Of a DNA stretch of 64,000 nucleotides, positions 34,001-41,116 are shown one piece after another. The stretch comes from Sphingobacterium thalpophilum (GTDB lineage: Bacteria > Bacteroidota > Bacteroidia > Sphingobacteriales > Sphingobacteriaceae): positions 2,418,001 through 2,482,000 of the forward strand of contig NZ_CP151087.1 of NCBI RefSeq assembly GCF_038396785.1. Reading direction: 5' to 3'. A model generated the notes under the pieces. The model had not been told where the DNA came from. It worked only from the letters and a program-made list of their open reading frames with translations, and ran no database searches. Numbering within the stretch: the stretch's first letter is position 1; every line of letters starts with the position of its first letter. The translations under genes were made by a program, and so were the position numbers.

Positions 34001-34300
34001 CTCGAGTTTGATATCCAATTGATTTAATTGCCCAACTTTCACTTCATATGGTCTATACCCCGTAGACGTGATCATTAATACGGTATTGGGATTCGTGCTG
34101 ATCGAGAATGTTCCATCAGCGTTTGTCTGCAAAGATTGGCTGGACCCTTTGACTTTTACAGTAACATTGCCAAGCAATTCCCCTGTCTTTGCATCGGTAA
34201 TTTTACCCCGCACGGCATGGTCTTGTGCTTGCGCTAAGAGCATGTTGCCCATCAAAATAGACAGGCTGAGAAGGGTTCGTAATTTTAGGTTTGAATACAT
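31013..34300 (-). CDS. SusC/RagA-family TonB-dependent receptor of the nan locus
   Basis: Outer-membrane TonB-dependent channel that imports the ligand bound by its SusD partner. The 1095-residue product has a signal peptide (ending LLAQAQDH) and a carboxypeptidase-like beta-sandwich (VRGKITDAKTGELLGNVTVK). The SusC-specific TonB-box region is MDEVVVVGYGKMKKSNLTGS, and the plug domain has PLVIVDGLIRNGFNDINQND and SATAIYGARAANGVILITTK. A 22-strand barrel follows and ends FILGLQLTF with terminal Phe. It lacks an N-terminal STN domain, so it is not signalling through an anti-sigma factor; control is better explained by the divergent GntR-type regulator. First gene of the nan operon. Confidence 0.94.
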   Translation of the reverse strand: MYSNLKLRTLLSLSILMGNMLLAQAQDHAVRGKITDAKTGELLGNVTVKVKGSSQSLQTNADGTFSISTNPNTVLMITSTGYRPYEVKVGQLNQLDIKLESKVEQMDEVVVVGYGKMKKSNLTGSVSSLDKKVLETGVRSNPASALAGTIPGIRVQQTSGRPGAVPTVVLRGGTTYGGGGTPLVIVDGLIRNGFNDINQNDIESIDVLKDASATAIYGARAANGVILITTKRGKEGVSNITLSSKVGVNKLNNPFDFLSAKDYLNWSRKGVQVSGQYQPSQLNQLTSVGPFGTGNKYKDDKGNILDGNLTSNAVWSTMLLDDTNRELLQQGWQTMIDPVTGKELIFKDFDYAKYALRDASLTQDYNIALQGGNDKGKYYGSVGKYNEKGMPINTFYDRTTFVLNGEYKVKPWLHSLSGVNFAYTKWRDAINGEGNYMTRALGAPPTMRGTNANGDLLVGRDYQDGNPLVNDDKFIRKNLNQKLTLTQAFTINFLENLSLRVSGNWFFNQSTSESFNKDYIASPGNYVRTRNSSASYDKIYNQTYNAVLNYRTEIASSHHIDAMLGSEFFDTYNNGFTAAGSGAPTDDFMDLGLTSPEANKRSIDSYHDRQRIMSYFGRVNYDYKEKYLLTLTARRDGYSTLLNNRWGTFPGVSVGWALHREDFLKDYLGTDKVVNTLKLRASYGGNGNVSGIGSYTLQGSYGTNKYDGQVGYTMSTLSIPNLKWESLITKEVGLESRILNKIDLSLAYYHRTTKDKIASLSLPASAGFTTITTNNGDMQNQGVEIGVNYQMLRRKDWDLSFNWNTAYNKNKILKLPFNGVENNRQGGLQVYDPKSKELIWVGGNQEGQDPNVAYAYEAIGIIRTKEQLDSYALQLKDLIGARTLVHPDVYNALSSSEKNLYYPLALGDVMWKDVNGDGIINSYDRVYMGNTVPRWTGGFGAALRWKNINLSTRFDYALGYVAYDGPRAWFLGMMQGTFNTTTSVFDTWTPENPNAKYPTYYWADQLFKNNTSRESSMFYNKGNYLAFREINVSYRLPKSIANRLKMEDLSISATGQNLHYWSKNTLFSPESGSVGQNGGGYPLPKTFILGLQLTF

Positions 34301-34312
34301 ATTGGTTTGTAT

Positions 34313-34325
34313 TAAGTATTACATA
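34313..34325. promoter_or_regulatory. Candidate GntR/FadR operator at the susC transcription start
   Basis: TAAGT-ATT-ACATA, an imperfect version of TATGT-N3-ACATA. It lies about where transcription should start from the susC -7 element at 34330-34337. Confidence 0.45.
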
Positions 34326-34329
34326 TATG

Positions 34330-34362
34330 CAAATATATAAATTACAAAATGTAAAAAACAAA
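34330..34362 (-). promoter_or_regulatory. Promoter of the nan operon
   Basis: Read on the minus strand: TTTG (34362-34359), 21 nt, then TATATTTG (34337-34330), which match the Bacteroidota -33 and -7 elements. Start of transcription is expected near 34323, leaving a short leader before the susC ATG at 34300. Confidence 0.6.
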
Positions 34363-34374
34363 TTTTAATTAAAT

Positions 34375-34387
34375 TATGTATAACATA
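34375..34387. promoter_or_regulatory. Candidate GntR/FadR operator between nan operon and regulator
   Basis: TATGT-ATA-ACATA fits the FadR-subfamily pattern TnGTnnnACnA. It lies upstream of the susC -33 and around the -33 position of the regulator promoter, so one bound dimer could affect both directions. Confidence 0.6.
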
Positions 34388-34405
34388 TTAATCACATTTA
34401 TTAAT

Positions 34406-34413
34406 TATCTTTG
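34406..34413 (+). promoter_or_regulatory. -7 promoter element of the GntR-type regulator
   Basis: TATCTTTG matches TAnnTTTG exactly. Transcription would start near 34420, so the ATG at 34449 leaves a sensible leader while the one at 34428 would leave almost none. Confidence 0.55.
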
Positions 34414-34448
34414 CCTTAACGCGCCTAATGCGCTATTATGTAATATAT

Positions 34449-35177
34449 ATGGAACCGAATTCTTCGCTCATAGAACATCTGAATACAATTGATACTTCTT
34501 CTCTTGTAGATCGTGCCGAAAAAGAAATCATCAATCTTTTTGTCAATCAAGGCTTAAAGGTTGGAGATGCTTTACCTAAGGAAATTGAGCTGGCAGAAAC
34601 CCTTGGCGTAAGTCGTACGGTGGTTCGCGAAGCCATGTTGCGGTTGCGTATGGTCGGATTGATCGAGTCCAAAAAACATCGCGGAGCTGTTTTAACGAGT
34701 CCAGATCTTATAAAACCCCTACGCAAATCACTTTATCCGACCATTATGGAAAACAAGACCTTACAGGATCTTTTTGAAATGCGTATGGTTCTGGAGATAG
34801 GTATGGCGGATATTCTCTTTGAACATATACAAGAAAAGGACATTGAGGAATTGGAAGCGATCGTTGCAAAAGAACCTATAGATGCAGATAATACTATTTT
34901 CGACATTGAAACTGAAATTGCCTTCCATGGTAAGCTTTACGAAATAACTGGAAATACGATTCTCAAAGACTTTCAGAACATGCTTTTACCTGTTTTTCAA
35001 TATGTGCACAGCAGTGGCTTACTGACCAGTCCCAGCTCATCGAAAAGCTTTATCTCACACCGAGGCCTAGTAGATATATTGAAGGTGGGCAATGCTGAGG
35101 TGTTTCGAAATGCCATGCGCAAGCATCTTGATAATCATTATCAGCGCCTCTTTTTATATAAGAAATCTATTGGATAA
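34449..35177 (+). CDS. GntR/FadR-family regulator of the nan locus
   Basis: DNA-binding regulator with an N-terminal winged helix (IINLFVNQGLKVGDALPKEI, LAETLGVSRTVVREAMLRLR, SKKHRGAVLTSPD) and an all-helical FadR C-terminal (FCD) effector domain. The FCD domain includes LFEMRMVLEIGMADILFEHI and the metal/ligand positions in AFHGKLYEITGN and SHRGLVDIL...KHLDNHYQRL. I start at 34449 (MEPNSSLIEHL, 242 residues) on promoter grounds; the upstream ATG at 34428 is possible. It is divergent from the nan operon and upstream of the sulfatase. The same TATGT-N3-ACATA palindrome lies in both control regions, so it likely represses both until sialic acid or a catabolite binds. Effector is inferred. Confidence 0.9.
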   Translation: MEPNSSLIEHLNTIDTSSLVDRAEKEIINLFVNQGLKVGDALPKEIELAETLGVSRTVVREAMLRLRMVGLIESKKHRGAVLTSPDLIKPLRKSLYPTIMENKTLQDLFEMRMVLEIGMADILFEHIQEKDIEELEAIVAKEPIDADNTIFDIETEIAFHGKLYEITGNTILKDFQNMLLPVFQYVHSSGLLTSPSSSKSFISHRGLVDILKVGNAEVFRNAMRKHLDNHYQRLFLYKKSIG

Positions 35178-35210
35178 TCTGTTTAACAGGATTGATTCAC
35201 TTTACGATAG

Positions 35211-35239
35211 AAAGGCCCGATTATATGATTGGGCTTTAA
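35211..35239 (+). terminator. Probable terminator of the regulator gene
   Basis: AAAGGCCC and GGGCTTT pair with one bulge around a 12-nt loop, 33 bp after the stop. No long T-run follows, so it is a weaker candidate. Confidence 0.5.
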
Positions 35240-35394
35240 GCATCTACTAAAGCGAAGAGTATACACTTAATATTGCCTTAAATCCCATAATTGTCCTATA
35301 AAAAAGATCTGATCTATCCTTTATTCTCATTGTAATCCGAATCAAAAATACAGCGGCAATGATATGAAAAAGTAAATTCACTCACTTAATTATT

Positions 35395-35409
35395 TTATGT
35401 AATACATAA
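35395..35409. promoter_or_regulatory. GntR/FadR operator in front of the sulfatase
   Basis: TTATGTA-A-TACATAA is a perfect 15-bp palindrome containing TATGT-N3-ACATA, the same pattern as at 34375. It lies 8 bp upstream of a -7-like TATCTTAG (35417-35424), so a bound repressor would block the promoter. The rest of 35240-35513 holds no ORF. Confidence 0.65.
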
Positions 35410-35513
35410 TAATCATTATCTTAGTCAGCATTATAATGCTTCGCTAACGCTATACTATTTCAAATCGCATAGCTTAAAAAAGCTTGATTCATTCAATTTA
35501 AACCGAAAACACA

Positions 35514-37046
35514 ATGAAACTCAGGATCTTTTTATTTGCTGTACTCGCAACATTTCTGCATAAAAATACATTTGCACAAAAAAAGCCTAATATCATTATC
35601 ATTATTTCCGATGATCATGCCTATCAGGCAATAGGCGCCTATGGTTCGAAATACGGAAAAACACCACAGATAGATCGCATCGCTGCTCAGGGTGCTCTAT
35701 TTAAAAATGCGTTTGTAAACAATTCCATCTGCGGACCATCCCGGGCTACATTATTGACGGGCAAGTACAGCCATAAAAATGGATTCAAAGACAATGAAAC
35801 TTCTGAATTCGACTTTAGCCAAGATCTTTTTGTGAAACAGCTCCAAAACGTAGGTTACAATACCGCTTGGGTGGGTAAAATTCACTTAGGAGACAAACTG
35901 CAAGGTTTCAACTATTATGACATTCTTGTTGGGCAGGGAACCTATTTTAATCCAGATTTTATCAGCAAAGAGGGCCGCAAACGCACTGAAGGGTATGTAT
36001 CCGATATCGTAACCGAAAAAGCAATTGATTGGTTAGATACCGTAGATGCTGAGAAGCCCTTTTGTCTAATCATCGGTCACAAAGCTACACACCGTACCTG
36101 GATGCCGGATCCAAAGGACTTTGGGAGCTATGATGCTGTAAAATTCACCTTACCGGCTACTTTCTACGACAATTACCAAAGTAGGCCGGCAGCTGCATTG
36201 CAGGAAATGTCCATTGACAAGGACATGAAAATGGGCTACGATCTCAAAATGTTCAATTCGTTGGAAGACATGATGGCCGACGGTAACTTCAAGCGGATGA
36301 ACCAAACTCAAAAGGACAGCTATATCGCCTATTACCGTCCTATTTATGAACAATTGAAACAGGGTAATTTGACAGGAAAACAGCTCGCTGAATGGAAATT
36401 TAGACGATATATGATTGATTATCTCAATACTGCCCAATCCATGGACCGCAACATCGGGAAAGTATTGGATTATTTAGATCGAAAATCCCTCGCTGAAAAT
36501 ACAATTGTAATCTATCTTTCAGACCAAGGTTTTTATATGGGTGAACATGGCTGGTTCGATAAACGTTGGATGTATGAGGAGTCTTTTCGTACACCAATGA
36601 CCATGCGGTACCCAGCCCTGTTACACCCAAACTCAACTATAAATGCTAAAATTGTCAACGCTGATATCGCTCCCACGCTATTGGAATTAGCTGCTATCCA
36701 AAAACCGAAAGATATGCAAGGTGAATCTTTTGTTCATGTTCTGAAAAATAACAGCGAGGAACATCGGAAAGATCTGTTCTATCATTATTTTGAAAATGGC
36801 GAACATGCCGTGAGCCCCCACTTTGGTGTTCGTGATGATCGGTATAAATTGATCCGCTATTATAAACGGATCGAAAATTGGGAACTCTTTGACCTTCAAA
36901 AGGATCCCAATGAACTCCATAATGTCTACAAGGATCCTACCTATCGAAGCGTCGTCAAACGGATGAAAAAGAAACTTCTCACGCAAATGCGCCAATTTGA
37001 TGACAAAGAAGCAGAAGCAATTTACAAAATCAACATCGACCAATAA
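35514..37046 (+). CDS. Secreted S1-family sulfatase, probably acting on host-glycan GlcNAc sulfate
   Basis: Formylglycine-dependent sulfatase (510 residues) with a signal peptide (LATFLHKNTFAQ) for periplasm or surface. Metal-binding Asp pair in IIISDDHAYQAIG (33-34); the active-site motif SICGPSRATLLTG is the cysteine type (Cys 73), converted to formylglycine by a separate radical-SAM or FGE maturase that is not in this window. Further blocks are GKIHLGDKLQG, HKATHRTWMPDP and YLSDQGFYMGEHGWFDKRWM. The overall pattern matches the N-acetylglucosamine-6-sulfatase/mucin-desulfating group, but regiospecificity is inferred. It is a monocistronic gene with its own terminator and shares the operator of the nan locus. 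Confidence 0.88.
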   Translation: MKLRIFLFAVLATFLHKNTFAQKKPNIIIIISDDHAYQAIGAYGSKYGKTPQIDRIAAQGALFKNAFVNNSICGPSRATLLTGKYSHKNGFKDNETSEFDFSQDLFVKQLQNVGYNTAWVGKIHLGDKLQGFNYYDILVGQGTYFNPDFISKEGRKRTEGYVSDIVTEKAIDWLDTVDAEKPFCLIIGHKATHRTWMPDPKDFGSYDAVKFTLPATFYDNYQSRPAAALQEMSIDKDMKMGYDLKMFNSLEDMMADGNFKRMNQTQKDSYIAYYRPIYEQLKQGNLTGKQLAEWKFRRYMIDYLNTAQSMDRNIGKVLDYLDRKSLAENTIVIYLSDQGFYMGEHGWFDKRWMYEESFRTPMTMRYPALLHPNSTINAKIVNADIAPTLLELAAIQKPKDMQGESFVHVLKNNSEEHRKDLFYHYFENGEHAVSPHFGVRDDRYKLIRYYKRIENWELFDLQKDPNELHNVYKDPTYRSVVKRMKKKLLTQMRQFDDKEAEAIYKINIDQ

Positions 37047-37050
37047 TGCC

Positions 37051-37086
37051 ATGAGGGTATCCGATCTACTGGATACCCTCATTTTA
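37051..37086 (+). terminator. Sulfatase terminator
   Basis: A perfect 12-bp stem (ATGAGGGTATCC / GGATACCCTCAT) with an 8-nt loop, then TTTTAAT. Confidence 0.85.
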
Positions 37087-37277
37087 ATACTATACCCTTC
37101 TTCAAATTGCTTATCGAAATGCTAGCTATATCGTGAAACACAATATAATCATCGCAAAAAGATTGCCCTTCAAACAAATAATTCAAAAGATATTGTAACA
37201 AATAAAATCCGCAATCGATTGTTTTTTTAAATAAATTTTCATTTATAATATAAAATTCATTTCTTTAATATTGTATT

Positions 37278-37302
37278 AAAATGATTTACATTTAATCATT
37301 TT
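37278..37302. repeat. Inverted repeat in the control region before the barrel gene
   Basis: AAAATGATT / AATCATTTT, 9 bp each with a 7-nt spacer, 39 bp upstream of the ATG at 37341. It overlaps a -7-like TCATTTTG. It may be an operator. The rest of 37087-37277 is AT-rich without features. Confidence 0.4.
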
Positions 37303-37340
37303 GACCCTCAATATAGCCAAGATATACGTACTTAAATTTT

Positions 37341-40027
37341 ATGAAAATTTACTTATTTTTAATTTTATTACTAACCACAACTATAGTTATAGGCCAATCG
37401 AAGGGAAAAGTTCTCGGGACGGTATTTTCTCAAAACGCGGAACCATTAGAAAAAGCAACTGTAACGATTCTCAATTCAAAAGACTCTTCCGTGGTTTCCT
37501 ATCTCCTTACTGATACAAAAGGTAAGTTTGAATTTGTTAAAATTCAAACAGGCACCGCACTAACACTTTTTATTTCACATGTCAATGCAAATCCCTTTCG
37601 TCAAGAATTCAATATTCCTAACGGAGAAAATTATGATTTCACTCTATTAAAGCTCGATTCCAAAAGTCTCGATGAAGTAGTCGTCAATATCGTTCCCCCC
37701 GTGCGGATGAATAAAGATACGTTAGAATATAACACCAACTTCTTCAAAACTCGCCCCAACGCCAACGTAGAGGAATTGCTCAAAGAACTACCTGGTCTGC
37801 AGGTCAATATGGATGGTTCGATTTACTATCAAGGAAAAGAGGTTTCAAAAGTAAAAGTAAATGAAAAGGATTTCTTTTCGAGTGATCTCCGTATTGCTAC
37901 ACGAAACCTGGACGCTTCGCTTATTAAAACTGTACAGGTGTACCGTGATAAGGGTGAAACAAAAAAGGATAATGAAGACAAAGATAAACTGCCGATCACG
38001 ATTAATTTAAAATTTAAGAAAGATTTCCTCAGAGCGAGCTTCGGTAAGCTCTATGGCAGTGCCGGTACCCGGAGTAGATATGAGGCTGGCGGTTTATTCA
38101 ATACATTTAAGGATACACTCCAGCTGAGTTTAATCGGTTTCGGAAATAACATTAACCGCCAAAGTTTTGACTACAATGAATTGAACCAAGAAGCTGGGCT
38201 TGGTCGTTCCGAAAATTATGGTTTTGATAATTTTGGAGGTAGAAACTATTCAGGTAAAGCCAACGATATAGGCTTAGGATTTAACCTCAACAATGACTGG
38301 GGAAAGAAAACCAAGTTGAATATCATGTATATGCTGAAATATAATAAAGCCGAAAATCAGAATACAGGCAATCAAATTTCTTTATTCGACCAGGAAAAAC
38401 AATATTCAGAATCCAATTACCAACAACAGGAGAGATCTGTAGGGCATAATATCAAAACCCTGCTCCGTCATCGCATGGACACCACAGCCTACTTTGAATT
38501 TACACCGAGTTTGGGTATCAATACAAAAAACAGCTCAACCTTAGGAAGGAACCGCTCCTATACGGATCTCAAAAAACTAAATGACGCAACAGGTACAGGA
38601 GGAAATAATGAAAATACACTAAACTATTCACATGGTTTCTATATCGAAAAACAACTCCATAAAAATCATATTGTATCGTTTAGAAATACGGTTTCCATCA
38701 ATACCAATGAAAAGACCGACAGCTCTTTCCAGCTTACCAATATTTACGATACAGCGAATCCTCAAACTAGTCTATGGCATAAAAACCTAACACAAAATAA
38801 TTCCAACAATCTCTATTTTAGTGCTGCCTATTACAATAAAACTATTAAAAAACTCAACTTTGATTATTATTTTACCTATGTCACCAACCGGCAGGGACCA
38901 CAGGAGAGTGTGTACATCAACCGCGACAGTACTGGAGAAGTACATGCCGCTCCCTATGAAAATAGTTACCGTTACAAATACCAGGATTATATTACGGGGA
39001 TTATATTTTACTGGAGACCAACCAAAGATTTCAACGTAAAATTTGGAACAGCCTATCAAGTAAAGGCAAATCATTTTGATTTACTTAAAATCAATTCGGT
39101 CGAGAAATCATCTTTAGGCTACTGGCTTCCCAATATTAACATCCGTTATAAAGATCTAAACCTCGGCTGGTACAAAGATCTCGAGTCTCCCGAACTCTAC
39201 GGAATTCAACAGCTCGTCATGGATCTAAATCCATTGTATACGCGAAAGACATCTTTTATATTCAACAATATCGAAAAACAGAATGTTAGTATATCCTACT
39301 ATAAGTATACCTCGAAATTGCAGTTTAATGTCAATGGGAATATCAATTATGTCAATAACAGCATCGGGAGCCGTAGCTGGCGAAACAACAATACAGGACA
39401 AATGACCACCCAGATGTTTCTTGCTGGCTCAAAATATAACTATAGTGCCTATACTTACCTGAGATACAACCTAAAAGCTAATAAAAATTGGTCATTCTAT
39501 CTATCGCAAAACAACAATATCTACACCTATGAAAATTATAGTTCCATCAATGATGTTGATAATAAAGGGACCAATATAGGGATTAATGCCAGCCAACAAT
39601 TTTCCGCGACGTGGAAAAACATGGTGACGATATCACCACAGTACACTTATTCTTGGAACAAAACATAAATTCGGTAAAAGATAACCCCGACTTTATTGAA
39701 TCAACCTATTCAACACATAAAATTGGCGCAGGATTGAATATTAATCCGATCCACGGGTTTTCATTGGAATCTACCTACTCGCTAGATAACCGGGCCAGCG
39801 GATTGAGTGGAAGAAAAAACTACCATATCTTAAATGCTTCAGTCTATTACACATTGAAAAACAATTCACAGCTAAAATTGACTGGCTTTGACATATTGAA
39901 TCAGAATACCCAAAATTATTGGGGCAGTCAGGGCAACAGGACGTATTTTGGAAATTCACTAACATTAAAACAATATTTTATGGTAGGTTATATTCACAAG
40001 TTTAATATTGTCAAAACAAAGAAATAG
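37341..40027 (+). pseudogene. Outer-membrane beta-barrel (TonB-receptor-like) gene, frameshifted near its 3' end
   Basis: The first 775 codons encode a signal peptide (ending TIVIGQSKG), a carboxypeptidase-regulatory-like domain (GKVLGTVFSQNAEPLEKATV), a shortened plug (LKELPGLQVNMDGSIYYQGK), and most of a large beta-barrel. It is the outer-membrane beta-barrel family related to TonB-dependent receptors. The frame then stops at 39668 (SWNKT, stop), but the adjacent -1 frame continues without interruption to 40027. That part has typical barrel strands (GFSLESTYSLDNRASG, LTLKQYFMVGYIHKFNI). Adding one A to the CAAAAC tract at about 39658 would give one product of about 895 residues. Mutation, phase variation and sequencing error are all possible. 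Confidence 0.8.
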
Positions 40028-40075
40028 ATCAGGTAAAGAGCTGAAGCTTGTTTATAACAACGATAAAAATAATCA

Positions 40076-40687
40076 TTACAATCTTTTAATATTCGATATC
40101 TTACTTTTCATTTCTTCAAGTTCAGCTCGTGATAAACGTTGCTTTTCAGAATAGCTATCTGCATGTTGCTCGCGCAATTTGCATAGGCCCTTTCGGCTAT
40201 CCGCTTCATAATCGTTTAGGTCAAAGATAACAGAGTCTTTCGTTAAATTGGCGATGCGATAAAGCGTACGCATGGTTTTTCCATCTTTTGTATAAGAAAA
40301 CTCATACACATCGCCAACCTTTGGATCTTTCAGGTATTTTTCCTTCTTTTTTGCGCCGGAAATTCCTGCTATAACAATAGCGGATACAAAAAGTCCAATC
40401 AGAACTAAGCCCGCAAAATATCCAATAGGTGTTTTACGGATAGTTCCCGATGATATGGACTGAAGTGTTTGTGGGTCGATTTCACGTTGATAACTTAGCT
40501 TTTTGCAATGGGTACACATGGTAATAATCTCCGAGGCATATGGAAATAGGGGTATCCAAAAAATATGAATGTACTTCACTTGTCTGTATGCAAAAAGAGA
40601 CTGAGCAGTACCACAATATGCACAGTTGCCAATCGCCGATTGCGATCTGTTAGCTAATACCTTTGTTCTTGTGCCAAAAATAATCAT
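40076..40687 (-). CDS. Zinc-ribbon membrane protein of unknown function
   Basis: A 203-residue protein with a rubredoxin-like zinc ribbon at the N-terminus: two Cys pairs, IGNCAYCGTAQS and ITMCTHCKKLSY, separated by an aromatic stretch (YIHIFWIPLFP). It resembles the zinc_ribbon_15 type. One transmembrane helix follows (YFAGLVLIGLFVSAIVIAGI, about residues 108-128). The C-terminal soluble domain has beta character (VGDVYEFSYTKDGKTMRTLY) and ends in a charged helix (SRAELEEMKSKISNIKRL). It is a single gene convergent with the frameshifted barrel gene. No function can be given beyond likely membrane association. Confidence 0.8.
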   Translation of the reverse strand: MIIFGTRTKVLANRSQSAIGNCAYCGTAQSLFAYRQVKYIHIFWIPLFPYASEIITMCTHCKKLSYQREIDPQTLQSISSGTIRKTPIGYFAGLVLIGLFVSAIVIAGISGAKKKEKYLKDPKVGDVYEFSYTKDGKTMRTLYRIANLTKDSVIFDLNDYEADSRKGLCKLREQHADSYSEKQRLSRAELEEMKSKISNIKRL

Positions 40688-41116
40688 TTTGTTATACGTT
40701 TTATTACATGGAATGGCTGAACAAGAATGTTGCCCTTTCCTATTTAAGAATACAAAGATTTACAATTCGTGCGTCGCTGTTTATGATTCGTATCCGCCAA
40801 TCAATATTCTGATAGGCAACATATTGCATAGAACATATGAAGGTATTCCGGAAAGAAAACGAACTTGATTAATTAGCCTCCCCGCTCCTTTAACGACCAC
40901 ATCTCATCATTCTGACTCAAAAATTACAAAAAACAAAAAAACAAAGTATAGTTATCAGGTAGATTTTATATATTTGCATTAACATTTTTTAACACATGAA
41001 ACAGCATACAGATAATATCCTTGAAAAACGAATGTCCTAAGGGGATGTTTTTACAGGTAAATTTCAAATATCTCCTATAACCCAACTCAAACAATAAACT
41101 CACTATTATAATTAAT
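40688..41116. other. Control region upstream of the second susC
   Basis: No convincing gene; an 80-codon frame (40626-40868) overlaps the zinc-ribbon gene and has no signal of its own. Contains an A-rich tract (40921-40945), GTATAG (40946-40951), the -7 element at 40969 and a leader of about 135 nt with a weak AATGTCC-TAAG-GGGATGTT hairpin and a T-run (41030-41053). Confidence 0.5.
40969..40976 (+). promoter_or_regulatory. -7 promoter element of the second susC
   Basis: TATATTTG matches TAnnTTTG. A canonical -33 TTTG is missing, which suggests activator dependence. Confidence 0.5.

Noticed and set aside
40626..40868. 80-codon plus-strand frame in the control region before the second susC
   Set aside because: It overlaps the zinc-ribbon gene on the other strand, has no signal or domain, and its composition does not look coding.
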